This document shows positions 53,071-61,200 of a stretch of 64,000 bases of DNA, piece after piece. Position numbers and translations under genes: made by a program. The notes under the pieces are model-generated. The model was not told where the DNA came from and made no database searches. It was given only the letters and a program-made list of their open reading frames with translations. The stretch is from Kiloniella spongiae (GTDB lineage Bacteria > Pseudomonadota > Alphaproteobacteria > Kiloniellales > Kiloniellaceae): the NCBI RefSeq assembly GCF_001026905.1, contig NZ_LAQL01000003.1, positions 434,001-498,000 on the forward strand. The letters run 5' to 3'. Position 1 is the first letter of the stretch. Each line of letters starts with the position of its first letter.

Positions 53071-53520
53071 ATGAGTGATCCGGATCTAAAGCAGCAGCTT
53101 ACCGAACGGCAAAAAAGGTTTGTTGAAGAATATCTGGTTGATTTGAATGCGACGCAAGCCGCCCTTCGGGCAGGGTATAGTCCTAAATCAGTTAAGCAGA
53201 GTGCCAGCCGAACACTGAAAAATCCCTTGGTGCAAGATGCCATTGAACAGGCAAAAACTGCGCGATCCCAACGATTACAGGTCGATGCTGATTATGTCCT
53301 GAAGGGGGCTGTGGAGTTATTTGAACGCTGTATGCAGCGCAACCCGGTTGCGGATGCTGATGGTGAATACAAGTTCCAGCACACGGGGGCGGGAAAAGCG
53401 TTGGAGATTATCGGGCGACATGTGTCGGTTCAGGCCTTTAAGGAAAAGGTTGAAATGTCGATTGAAAATGAACTGGTTGATCGCCTGATGCGGGGGCGTA
53501 AGCGACTGAATAATAAGTAG
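53071..53520 (+). CDS. Phage terminase small subunit
   Basis: 149 residues from ATG 53071 with GGGAGG just upstream. It has the Terminase_2 opening LTERQKRFVEEYLVDLNATQAALRAGYSPKSVKQSAS, a helix-turn-helix for binding the packaging site, then a helical oligomerisation part. The large subunit gene follows 57 bases on. It is the first gene of a phage-like block and lies beside the divergent topoisomerase gene. Confidence 0.9.
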   Translation: MSDPDLKQQLTERQKRFVEEYLVDLNATQAALRAGYSPKSVKQSASRTLKNPLVQDAIEQAKTARSQRLQVDADYVLKGAVELFERCMQRNPVADADGEYKFQHTGAGKALEIIGRHVSVQAFKEKVEMSIENELVDRLMRGRKRLNNK

Positions 53521-53577
53521 ATTAAATAAGTCAGTGTTATTTTTACTATTTTTTCCATCTGATTATAGAGGTATCTG

Positions 53578-55041
53578 ATGACCCACGGGGTTGATCTGGA
53601 TCTTGCCGAGGATTGTGCGCAGTTCTATGCCGATCCGCTGGGGTTTGTGCTGTGGGCCTTTGACTGGGGACAGGGCGAATTGGTCGATTTTAAAGGCCCG
53701 CGCGACTGGCAGTTGGCCTATCTGGAAGATCTGGGCGTGCAAATCAAAGAACGCGGGTTTGACGGCCTTCACCCTGTTGCCCCCATGGATATGGCAACGG
53801 CATCTGGCCATGGTATTGGGAAATCAGCGATGTCGGCCTGGCTTATTCTCTTTATTATGTCGACACGCCCTTTTGCCAAGGGGGTTGTGACATCCAATAC
53901 AAGTGATCAACTGCGCACCAAGACTTGGGCCGAATTGGGGAAATGGCATAAGCGCTGTTTAACGGGGCATTGGTTCAACTATAGCGCCAGTAAGGGGAAC
54001 ATGGCGCTGGTGCATAAACGTCACCCTGAAAGTTGGCGGTGCGATGCACAAACCTGTCGTGAGGAAAACTCTGAAAGCTTTGCCGGATTGCACGCCGCGA
54101 ATTCGACGCCCTTTTATCTCTTCGATGAGGCATCAGCCGTGCCTGATAAAATCTGGGAGGTTTCAGACGGAGGCCTGACCGACGGTGAACCCATGCGCTT
54201 TGTCTTTGGCAATCCTACACGAAACTCCGGACGCTTTTTTGAGTGTTTCAATCGGTTGCGCCATCGCTGGAAAACCAGACAGATTGACAGCCGGACGGTG
54301 ACCGGAACCAACCAGAACCTGATGCAGCAATGGGTTGAGGACTATGGTGAGGATAGTGACTTTGTTCGCGTGCGTGTCCGGGGTGTATTCCCAAGAGCAG
54401 GCTCAACCCAGTTTATCAGCAATCTTATTGTCGAAGAGGCTCTAAATCGCCAACTTTCGGCTCAACCACAAGATGCTATCGTCATTGGTGTTGATGTTGC
54501 CCGTTTCGGTGATGATCAATCGGTAATTTTGGTGCGTCAGGGACGTAAGGTGCTGGAAATCAAAAAGTACCGCGTGGATACGATGACACTGGTCGGACAT
54601 GTGGTTGAAGTCATACGCCAATATCGTCCTGATGGTGTGTTGGTGGACGGCGTGGGCGTTGGTGGCGGCGTTGTCGATCGTATGAAGCAATTGGGTCATG
54701 ACTGTATTGATGTGAACGCCGGAGCCAGAGCGCAGGACCAGAAGACCTACATGAACAAACGCGCTGAAATGTGGGGCGAGATGCGCGATTGGCTCAAGGG
54801 TGGTGATATCCCCACTGATGATCGGGAGCTTGAAACCGACCTCACAGCTATTGAGTACGGCTTTGATGCCAAGAACAGGCTGCAGCTTGAGCGTAAGGAA
54901 GACATGAAGAAGAGGGGATTGCACTCACCAGATGTAGCAGATGCATTGGCGCTGACCTTTGCCGAGGATATCGTGAAGTGGTCAGAGGATGACTACGGCG
55001 ATATGGAGGTTGCTATCTCGGATTATGAGCCGGGGGGGTAG
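53578..55041 (+). CDS. Phage terminase large subunit
   Basis: 487 residues. ATPase domain with Walker A SGHGIGKS 76-83 and Walker B FDE 182-184; the RNase H-like nuclease domain starts IGVDVARFGDDQS (D306), with acidic residues VDGVGVGGGVVDR and DVADALALTF following. Length and motifs look complete, so the packaging motor is intact, although no portal, capsid or tail gene follows. Its last 19 bases overlap a convergent minus-strand gene. Confidence 0.9.
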   Translation: MTHGVDLDLAEDCAQFYADPLGFVLWAFDWGQGELVDFKGPRDWQLAYLEDLGVQIKERGFDGLHPVAPMDMATASGHGIGKSAMSAWLILFIMSTRPFAKGVVTSNTSDQLRTKTWAELGKWHKRCLTGHWFNYSASKGNMALVHKRHPESWRCDAQTCREENSESFAGLHAANSTPFYLFDEASAVPDKIWEVSDGGLTDGEPMRFVFGNPTRNSGRFFECFNRLRHRWKTRQIDSRTVTGTNQNLMQQWVEDYGEDSDFVRVRVRGVFPRAGSTQFISNLIVEEALNRQLSAQPQDAIVIGVDVARFGDDQSVILVRQGRKVLEIKKYRVDTMTLVGHVVEVIRQYRPDGVLVDGVGVGGGVVDRMKQLGHDCIDVNAGARAQDQKTYMNKRAEMWGEMRDWLKGGDIPTDDRELETDLTAIEYGFDAKNRLQLERKEDMKKRGLHSPDVADALALTFAEDIVKWSEDDYGDMEVAISDYEPGG

Positions 55042-55325
55042 ATTTTTTTTATTTTTAGATTAAGTCTTTCAAGTTCGGGGACCACTAGCTTTTTCCCACC
55101 TTTAAATTCGTTCCACTTGAGTGGGGTTGGTTTTCCTTTTTTTAAATTCACATGACCATAAGCAACTCCATATATTGCTTTTGAGGCATAATCATTCTTA
55201 TCATACTCAAGCAGATAACGAGTAGATCTACCGAACCCATAATTTTTCAAGAATGTTGTCTCGCCTAAATTGTCACATTCATCTATTGCTTTTTTGACTG
55301 CGTCTAATGTGATGCGTTGTTCCAT
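55023..55325 (-). CDS. Stand-alone ScoMcrA-like N-terminal head domain protein
   Basis: 100 residues from ATG 55325 (AGGAAGAG before it). ITLDAVKKAIDECDNLGETTFLKNYGFG, then STRYLLEYDKNDYASKAIYGVAYGH, is the pattern found at the N terminus of ScoMcrA-type and other HNH restriction proteins (FLxxYGF, Y-x-SKAI-x-G-x-A). The nuclease part is absent. Function of the isolated domain is unknown. It overlaps the 3' end of the terminase gene and heads a minus-strand cargo group. Confidence 0.6.
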   Translation of the reverse strand: MEQRITLDAVKKAIDECDNLGETTFLKNYGFGRSTRYLLEYDKNDYASKAIYGVAYGHVNLKKGKPTPLKWNEFKGGKKLVVPELERLNLKIKKIYPPGS

Positions 55326-55387
55326 GATTCTCTTCCTTATTGAATGTAAAATTCTGAGCTTCACAGATGAATGAGTCAAGGTTGCGC

Positions 55388-55738
55388 CTAATCGAACGCC
55401 TCAACCTGTTGTTGTGTAGAGAAAGTTTTTTTACGATTTTTTTTGACAGCAAAGAAGACCCAAAAGAGATCTACGAGAAGGAATAGCCCCTGAAAGAGAA
55501 AAATAAACCCTATATAAGTTGCTAACTCTGCTAAGTGCATGTCTAGAGCGGGGGATATGTCCTCAAACTCTTGCCCAAATGGAACCGATGACATCATATA
55601 AACGAAGATACCAAGATTAATAACGCAGCAACTTACGTAGATCATAGCTGTCTTCATACGCCCCAAATACCACCGATGCCCACCGAAGACACCAGTGAAC
55701 AGCCAGAGTAAGTACGCTATGGGGAGGGATTTATTCAT
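55388..55738 (-). CDS. TM2 domain membrane protein
   Basis: 116 residues. The N-terminal TM2 unit (AYLLWLFTGVFGGHRWYLGR, then a second helix from residue 31) is followed by a third long hydrophobic segment (about 72-95) and a basic tail. TM2 proteins are small inner-membrane proteins of unknown role. Part of the minus-strand group inserted after the terminase gene. Confidence 0.8.
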   Translation of the reverse strand: MNKSLPIAYLLWLFTGVFGGHRWYLGRMKTAMIYVSCCVINLGIFVYMMSSVPFGQEFEDISPALDMHLAELATYIGFIFLFQGLFLLVDLFWVFFAVKKNRKKTFSTQQQVEAFD

Positions 55739-55757
55739 GGGGGGCTCATTACACTAA

Positions 55758-56120
55758 TTAGTAAGCGTCCACTATTAGATAGATTGTTATTGCTACGAAC
55801 CAAAATATACAAGTAAAAAGCACTAGGGGAATGTTTTCTATAAAGTCTCTTGCGTGACTTTTTCCTATCGTGGGTTCTGTACTTAAAAGTCTCCCCATTC
55901 TAAGATCTCCGTGATCAAAGCCGCTGAACTGATAGTAAACGACTAAGATCAACCCTCCCCAAAAGTCTAAATAAGGGTATTTAATATCTAAGATAGCAAC
56001 TTCTGTGTTTAATATATTTTGACAGAACTCTGCGGCAAGTACACCAGATACCCCAAACCCTGCCACTCCGAAGATATAAACGACAGCTAGATTAAGGATT
56101 TTATCAAACGCTTTCCGCAT
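55758..56120 (-). CDS. Hypothetical small membrane protein
   Basis: 120 residues from ATG 56120 (GGGGGA about ten bases before). Hydrophobic segments at about 10-32, 47-65 and 96-118. No family recognised. It is 19 bases upstream of the TM2 gene and likely co-transcribed with it. Confidence 0.6.
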   Translation of the reverse strand: MRKAFDKILNLAVVYIFGVAGFGVSGVLAAEFCQNILNTEVAILDIKYPYLDFWGGLILVVYYQFSGFDHGDLRMGRLLSTEPTIGKSHARDFIENIPLVLFTCIFWFVAITIYLIVDAY

Positions 56121-56218
56121 CAAGATGGATTCCCCCAAACAAAGAAGGAAGAGGGCAAGGGTTAGAAGGAAATTTATATAATTTATTTTGCACTAGCTCA
56201 ACCAAGATCAATGAGTAG

Positions 56219-56329
56219 GTGAGGGTGACTGCCAAGGGTATCGCCAAGCTTGGTGAGTTGTTTGAGAAAGAAGAGGTGAGCAGTGTGCCGCCGCCTTCGT
56301 TGGGTGGGAGTGCGCATACGGTTATCTAA
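56219..56329 (+). pseudogene. Plus-strand remnant, probable C-terminus of a lost phage gene
   Basis: An open frame of 36 codons follows a TAG and encodes VTAKGIAKLGELFEKEEVSS and then a Pro/Gly/Ser tail (PPPSLGGSAHTVI). It runs in the terminase direction and is closed by a strong terminator five bases later. The terminator placement suggests a gene end, not a random frame. The upstream part is missing. It could also be a genuine small ORF with a GTG start. Confidence 0.4.
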
Positions 56330-56333
56330 AGCT

Positions 56334-56355
56334 AAGGCCCTTCGGGGCCTTTTTT
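56334..56355 (+). terminator. Rho-independent terminator
   Basis: AAGGCCC, TTCG, GGGCCTT and six T in total on the plus strand. It lies just after the remnant frame at 56219-56329 and before a convergent gene end. Confidence 0.85.
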
Positions 56356-56364
56356 ATAACTATT

Positions 56365-57567
56365 TTATTGAGGACATCTGCGTAAGGCAGCGTCTTTACG
56401 TCTTTGCCATTCAAAACGACTAGATTCAATCGCTTTTGGTAGCGACCAAAATCCTTTATCGTTACTCAACGAAGCTGTCCTTTTCTCGATGTCTATACCT
56501 CTCATGACACTAGTTATGTCTATGAGTGTACTTTCCATTTCTGCATAATATGAGTGGCCAAACAGATTGAATTTAACACCATTTACTTCAATGGCATCAA
56601 TACCCCTTAAGTTATTAATAGATGTTAGTTTTTCTAAATCACTGCTATCCCCTAGCCTGGGATGCCCAACATGAACGCTTTTTGATGTTTTTAGAGGGTT
56701 ATCATTATTTGAAGCGTAAATTGTGGTTTTTCTAGATAGTGTTTGAAATTGAGGTGAAATTACATTTTTGAAAGTTTGAGTATCGATATCCGCACCTACT
56801 AAAATAATTTGATTAAAAAGCTTACTTTTTTTAGGTTCTTGTATTCTTATTTGCTCAAGTGCTTCTCCTAATAATCCAGCTCCCAAACTATGAGCTAGAA
56901 TGAAAACATTTTTGGATTTTTTATTCTCGGTAGCTAAAAGTAAAAAGTCTGCGAGATCTTTTTTAGCCCATTCTTTATTCGTCCAAGCTCGTAAGTAGTC
57001 TGACGGAAGATCGAAACCTTTTGTAGTACTCCCTGATGGCCAAGAAAAAATTACAGGAGTTAAGGTTAAGTCTTTTGATTCTAAGTCAGTTGTCAATTGG
57101 GCGGCTCTGAAAATGGCGTCTTCAAAAGTATTATTATAACCATGAATGTATATGAAAAGGGCATCACCTTTAGAGTTTCTTACCGCTGCTTTAAACTCTG
57201 AATAGTCTAAATTGCCAGAATTGATTATTTGAAAAAAACACTCATCAGGATAGAAAAAAGAACTAACAGATCTCCTTTCTATTTTAGTTTTTTTATGTGA
57301 CGGAGGGATGAGGACGTTCTTGTATCCAAGCTCAATTGAGTTTTTTCTATCAAAGGTATTAGATCTTTCGTCCAGATAATCAGCGTTATTAAGATTGGAT
57401 TGTGGGTCTCTTTTCCGATTAGTTCCGTATAGCACTTTTACAATGTTTGGTGGGGGTTCTGAGGTGACTATGCTTAACAGTTTTGAATCATAAATTTGGG
57501 GACTAGCGTTCTTATTCTGGCCGCATCCAAATACGAAAAGAAGCATTACTAGTAGCAGAAACTTCAT
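56365..57567 (-). CDS. Alpha/beta hydrolase lipoprotein (DUF900 family)
   Basis: 400 residues with a lipobox VFGC (Cys15). DUF900 marks: VKVLYGTNRKRD near 43-54, FIYIHGYNNTFEDAIFRAAQL 138-158, FSWPSGS 174-180, nucleophile S227 (ILAHSLGAG), acid likely in LVGADIDTQTF, and a late His (FGHSYYAEMES). A membrane-anchored serine hydrolase of unknown substrate. Its AT-rich base use stands out from the terminase genes, pointing to separate acquisition as cargo. Confidence 0.85.
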   Translation of the reverse strand: MKFLLLVMLLFVFGCGQNKNASPQIYDSKLLSIVTSEPPPNIVKVLYGTNRKRDPQSNLNNADYLDERSNTFDRKNSIELGYKNVLIPPSHKKTKIERRSVSSFFYPDECFFQIINSGNLDYSEFKAAVRNSKGDALFIYIHGYNNTFEDAIFRAAQLTTDLESKDLTLTPVIFSWPSGSTTKGFDLPSDYLRAWTNKEWAKKDLADFLLLATENKKSKNVFILAHSLGAGLLGEALEQIRIQEPKKSKLFNQIILVGADIDTQTFKNVISPQFQTLSRKTTIYASNNDNPLKTSKSVHVGHPRLGDSSDLEKLTSINNLRGIDAIEVNGVKFNLFGHSYYAEMESTLIDITSVMRGIDIEKRTASLSNDKGFWSLPKAIESSRFEWQRRKDAALRRCPQ

Positions 57568-57647
57568 AATGATTATCCCCTAATTTATATGTATCCCATT
57601 GCGTTCTAACTCAATATCTCTTATCATTCTCGCGGGCTAGTTCGCCC

Positions 57648-57676
57648 AAAGGCTCTGCAGACGCAGGGCCTTTTTT
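57648..57676 (+). terminator. Rho-independent terminator
   Basis: AAAGGCTCTGC, AGAC, GCAGGGCCTTT then more T (six in all) on the plus strand, with one G-T pair. It abuts the 3' end of the minus-strand lipoprotein gene, so it may work for both directions. No intact plus-strand gene now precedes it. Confidence 0.75.
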
Positions 57677-57677
57677 G

Positions 57678-57971
57678 TTATGTGTTTGGGTCTTTTGGCT
57701 TGGCGTAATGCCAGCAATCGCTCTCATCTGATAGATTACATGCTTTGACTAGGGTTACTCGATCAGCTTGCTCTTGGGTGATTGCTTGGCAGTGTCTTCC
57801 GTCTCTAGAGCAGACTTGGATCGGCGCCTTAGCGCTCATGATATCAATTGATGCATCAATTGCATCTAGGCTTTGATCAAATGCAAATGTCGCCCCCATA
57901 TCTACGAATGGGTCTGTTTGGCAGGAAGCTAGAGATGCGGACAGCAACAAAACACTAATTCGAACAAACAT
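57678..57971 (-). CDS. Small hypothetical lipoprotein
   Basis: 97 residues. Signal peptide with lipobox LASC (Cys17), then an acidic stretch and two Cys pairs (VCSRDGRHC; ACNLSDESDC) that could form disulfides. No family recognised. It lies on the minus strand between phage-type plus-strand pieces. Confidence 0.65.
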   Translation of the reverse strand: MFVRISVLLLSASLASCQTDPFVDMGATFAFDQSLDAIDASIDIMSAKAPIQVCSRDGRHCQAITQEQADRVTLVKACNLSDESDCWHYAKPKDPNT

Positions 57972-58040
57972 AACAACCCCCGTTATCTGCTCTTATGATG
58001 AGAGTGGAATCAGGAAGAGTCAACTATAAGGAGTTTAGAA

Positions 58041-58961
58041 ATGGCAGCAGGACCAAGTGGAAAGGGCAATGCAGACGCAGCAAGCGGACGGGGAGGAGGA
58101 AGCTCGAACCCGGATAGAGATAGCCCTCGTGGTGGGAATAACAACAAAAGAGACTGGAGTGCGCGCGGTGGCGGGTTCTCAACCAAGAACAAACCGGGGT
58201 TTAGTAAAGCTAAAACAAAAGCTAAGAAAAGAAGAGGCTTTCAGCCCACACCAGCCCCGGAAGATGATGAAACTTTTAGTCACCCTAATGGTGTACAATC
58301 CCCTGAAGCCCGTCGGGAATATGCAGATCGTTATAATCGAGCAAATGGTATAGGTAAGTATTCAGGTCGCGGACAAGACTATGGAAGGAAAGTCCCTGAC
58401 CATATACTTCAAGGCTTAAGCATTGAAGAGAAAAAGGCTACCGCTGAGAATATCGCCCCCGAACGCAGTTTTGGCAATTCAGTTGGTAATTTTTTTAGTG
58501 GGCGGCTTGGGCAAAATTTCGCAAAAGCTGGACTAACAATCAATAATGCAGGAGAGCTTGCATACGAGGAGGATATTAATCCGGTTGGCTATGCAGCCGG
58601 GCAGGCCGTGAAGGGGTTGACGGGAAGCGGTTTTCTTGGGGGGCTTGCTGGTAAAGCTGTGTCGAGGTTCGGAGGCGCAATCTCACACACAACATCCGCC
58701 GAAAAAGTAGATCAACGTGCAGACGCCAATGGAGACAACCGCCAACGAGCTGGTGCTGGTGTTGGGCAGGGGAATAGAGCAGGGAGCGGATTTCTATCTG
58801 AAAAACCACTCTTCGACCGCGCCCAGCAAACACTCTACCCACAGCAGGAAGAAGACAAGCCGCAGCTAGGCGTAGGTGTGAGCCAAGGCAAATCCAAGGT
58901 CAGGAGAGCGCCGCAGTTGTCTGTGCTGAATGTGCGCAGGCCTACGTTTGGGAGGGGTTAA
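58041..58961 (+). CDS. Hypothetical Gly-rich basic protein, possibly phage-derived
   Basis: 306 residues after AAGGAG. The first 75 residues are low-complexity (Gly, Asn, Arg, Lys, Ser). A region of PEARREYADRYNRANGIGKYSGRGQDYGRKVPDH follows, then Gly/Ala-rich stretches (VGYAAGQAVKGLTGSGFLGGLAGKAVSRFGG) and a basic tail. No domain recognised. Its orientation, matching the terminases, and its composition suggest a structural or ejection-type phage protein, but this is inference. Confidence 0.55.
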   Translation: MAAGPSGKGNADAASGRGGGSSNPDRDSPRGGNNNKRDWSARGGGFSTKNKPGFSKAKTKAKKRRGFQPTPAPEDDETFSHPNGVQSPEARREYADRYNRANGIGKYSGRGQDYGRKVPDHILQGLSIEEKKATAENIAPERSFGNSVGNFFSGRLGQNFAKAGLTINNAGELAYEEDINPVGYAAGQAVKGLTGSGFLGGLAGKAVSRFGGAISHTTSAEKVDQRADANGDNRQRAGAGVGQGNRAGSGFLSEKPLFDRAQQTLYPQQEEDKPQLGVGVSQGKSKVRRAPQLSVLNVRRPTFGRG

Positions 58962-59103
58962 GGGATAATTTTTTTCTTATGAATTGTTTCTTTGGTAAAA
59001 ACACTGACAATTATGATTGTGTTGATTGAAAATATTTTCTAACGTTGATTGTATAGGTGTATGTGAAAAATATTCTTGAATAATTTACGAATTGTTGACA
59101 TAT

Positions 59104-59580
59104 ATGGCAACACAATGCAATTTGAAGATACTAAAAGATAGATTTTATGAGTGGGAGGTTTTAACAGATGAGAATGCATGTCCCTGCCGTAAACTATTTC
59201 TCATTAATGAATTTGAAGATTGGTATCATAGAGAACTTACAACTTTGAAAAAAGATCGAGGCATTATATCTCCTAAGTATCAAGTCATTGCTTTCTTTGA
59301 CGAATTTGTAGGAAACATAAATGCTAAGTTTGTCAGTGATTTCCAAAATCTCAACCCTCAAGGCGATGATGTGTATGAAATGAGAATAACGGATGTAAGG
59401 ATATTTGGGTGGTTTCTTATTCCAGGTGTTTTCATTGCTGTTTCTGGAGTTTTAAAAAGGGAAGCAAAAGGCAAAAGTCTTAAACCTTATCTTAAGAAAG
59501 TTATTAAGGTGAGGGAGGGGCTAAAATTACATCAACCAGATAGTGTTCGTTCAAAGGTAGGTATCCATGAACTCTTATAA
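59104..59580 (+). CDS. Hypothetical protein, possible RelE/HigB-like toxin
   Basis: 158 residues from ATG 59104 (an in-frame TTG lies four codons upstream; neither has a good ribosome binding site). The section YEMRITDVRIFGWFLIPGVFIAVSGVLKRE resembles the strand pair and K/R-rich end of RelE/HigB-type proteins (phage Gp49-like), and it overlaps the start of an HTH gene by 14 bases. The N-terminal 80 residues do not match the short toxins. AT-rich. The assignment is tentative. Confidence 0.5.
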   Translation: MATQCNLKILKDRFYEWEVLTDENACPCRKLFLINEFEDWYHRELTTLKKDRGIISPKYQVIAFFDEFVGNINAKFVSDFQNLNPQGDDVYEMRITDVRIFGWFLIPGVFIAVSGVLKREAKGKSLKPYLKKVIKVREGLKLHQPDSVRSKVGIHELL

Positions 59581-59965
59581 ATATAAGATTGACCCAAGAG
59601 ATGGAGCTTATATCAAATCACTGAATAAGGTTCATTTTGAATGGGCAAATATTATTGAAGATTTCAAATCTCAGGGCGTAACTATTTCAGACTTAGCAAA
59701 AAAGCTTGGTGTTAATAAGTCTGTTCTTTCGCGCAGATTTAAGGGTGAAAGCAATGTCACTCTCAAGTCGCTTTCGGATATAGCTTGGCTATCGGGAAAG
59801 GATTTGGAGATTAAATATACTGATCGATCCAGTCAGAGCAATAGGGTTGGAACGAAGTATATTAATGAACAGAATACTAAATCTAATTCTGTTGAATTAG
59901 ATAATAGGGACGTAAGATTCGCCAAGTCGAACCAATCTAACTATTCGACTGTTTCTTTTGATTGA
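59567..59965 (+). CDS. XRE-type helix-turn-helix protein, possible antitoxin
   Basis: 132 residues. The HTH lies at about 37-80 (GVTISDLAKKLGVNKSVLSRRFKGE, then NVTLKSLSDIAWLSGKDLEI). The C-terminal 45 residues are Asn/Ser-rich and probably disordered. Its start overlaps the preceding gene by 14 bases, and the third gene begins eight bases after its stop. Toxin-first order with an HTH partner is that of HigBA-like modules. It could equally be a phage repressor. Confidence 0.7.
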   Translation: MNSYKYKIDPRDGAYIKSLNKVHFEWANIIEDFKSQGVTISDLAKKLGVNKSVLSRRFKGESNVTLKSLSDIAWLSGKDLEIKYTDRSSQSNRVGTKYINEQNTKSNSVELDNRDVRFAKSNQSNYSTVSFD

Positions 59966-59972
59966 GTAAAAA

Positions 59973-60764
59973 ATGACTAGTTTTGCTACGTGTAAATTTT
60001 TTGATGATTGTCGGACGGAAGTCAATGGGAAGAAGACATACATTGGTGGTTATGGAAATGATTTAATAGCTGGCAGTCTTCCAATAAAGTTGAATACATT
60101 ATGGGTACAGCTTAGCTATGGTTCGAGTGTTGATGCTCCAGAACTCCCAGTAAGAGTAAATATTTCCATACCAGGCAAAACTGATAAGATCAGCTTGGAT
60201 CTCCCTGTTAGTGAAATGCCAGAAATACCTAAAGATGTAGATGTTAAAGCATTTCGAGTAAGTTTTGATTTTCCTATTTTTGACGTAGTTTTAAGTGAAC
60301 AAGGGCGGATTGTTGTCGAAGTCGAAACCGAAAATCAAAATGTAGTACGTGCAGGTGTACTTAAAATTACATCAAACTCTTCACCTGATGCTAATAGCAT
60401 ACACCTTCCTCACATGGATATACCTGAATTAATTGAAGCTTTTTCACGAATTCAGGAAATTAAATCTGATAGTACAAGTCATTATAAGAACATTACTTCA
60501 AAGATATTCGATGAATTTTTGTGCCAAATCCCAAAACTACCAAGTTCTATAAATAAAGAAATTAGACTACAAGTAGGGGAGAATCGGATTTTGGTTTTCT
60601 TTGAAAAGCAATTCAAAGAAATACCTTCTGTTCACGTAACATCTTTAAGTGATGATATTAAATTTCGAGTGACAGAAATTTATAAGTACGGCTTTTCTTT
60701 AGATATTGAATATCTGAGCTCAGTTCAAGATCATCCTAGGTTTTTATTTAAATACGAAACATAA
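59973..60764 (+). CDS. Hypothetical protein, DUF6941-like
   Basis: 263 residues, no signal peptide. The N-terminal part (ATCKFFDDCRTEVNGKKTYIGGYGNDLIAG, then LPVRVNISIPG) resembles DUF6941, a predicted beta-sandwich of unknown function. The C-terminal third is beta-rich and unassigned. It is the third gene of a tightly packed AT-rich unit and is followed by a strong terminator. Confidence 0.5.
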   Translation: MTSFATCKFFDDCRTEVNGKKTYIGGYGNDLIAGSLPIKLNTLWVQLSYGSSVDAPELPVRVNISIPGKTDKISLDLPVSEMPEIPKDVDVKAFRVSFDFPIFDVVLSEQGRIVVEVETENQNVVRAGVLKITSNSSPDANSIHLPHMDIPELIEAFSRIQEIKSDSTSHYKNITSKIFDEFLCQIPKLPSSINKEIRLQVGENRILVFFEKQFKEIPSVHVTSLSDDIKFRVTEIYKYGFSLDIEYLSSVQDHPRFLFKYET

Positions 60765-60827
60765 AAATCTCACCCCCATTGCATTTCATAACGATTGCAG
60801 ATATTATTTCCCACGGATCATTCCGTC

Positions 60828-60860
60828 AGCCTCATGTTTTCACACATGGGGCTTTTTTTG
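60828..60860 (+). terminator. Rho-independent terminator
   Basis: GCCTCATGT, a six-base loop, ACATGGGGC (one G-T pair) and seven T. It closes the three-gene unit 59104-60764 from about 60 bases downstream. Confidence 0.85.
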
Positions 60861-60968
60861 TGGGAGAAATATGCAGTTAGCCGAAACGGTTATCTTTATA
60901 TGAACCTTTTACATTATGCTGACGACTAAGGGTATAAATCTTTGTGCAATTTATAGTCGGAGGGCAGA

Positions 60969-61151
60969 ATGGGGTTCGTTATTTTTCTTGTAGGTCTTGT
61001 TGGTGTCGTATTTGGGATGTGGGGGATATACACGGATGCTGGCCGGGCTCGGTTTGATGAAATGGATGGCCTCTACCCTATGTTTAGTGCTCTGCTGGGC
61101 GGAATCCTGGTCCTTGTTTCCATCATCGTGATTTATTATCGCAGTCGTTAA
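60969..61151 (+). CDS. Small two-helix membrane protein
   Basis: 60 residues with GGAGG five bases before the ATG. Hydrophobic helices at about 2-20 and 38-56, with a charged loop (DAGRARFDEMDG) between. No family recognised. The clear ribosome binding site supports translation. Confidence 0.7.
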   Translation: MGFVIFLVGLVGVVFGMWGIYTDAGRARFDEMDGLYPMFSALLGGILVLVSIIVIYYRSR

Positions 61152-61200
61152 AGTTTGAGGGATAAAATTGTTTGTGAGACATAAATACACATTTTAACGC

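Noticed and set aside
53059-60764. Complete prophage or gene transfer agent
   Set aside because: No integrase, portal, capsid, tail or lysis gene and no flanking direct repeat was recognised.
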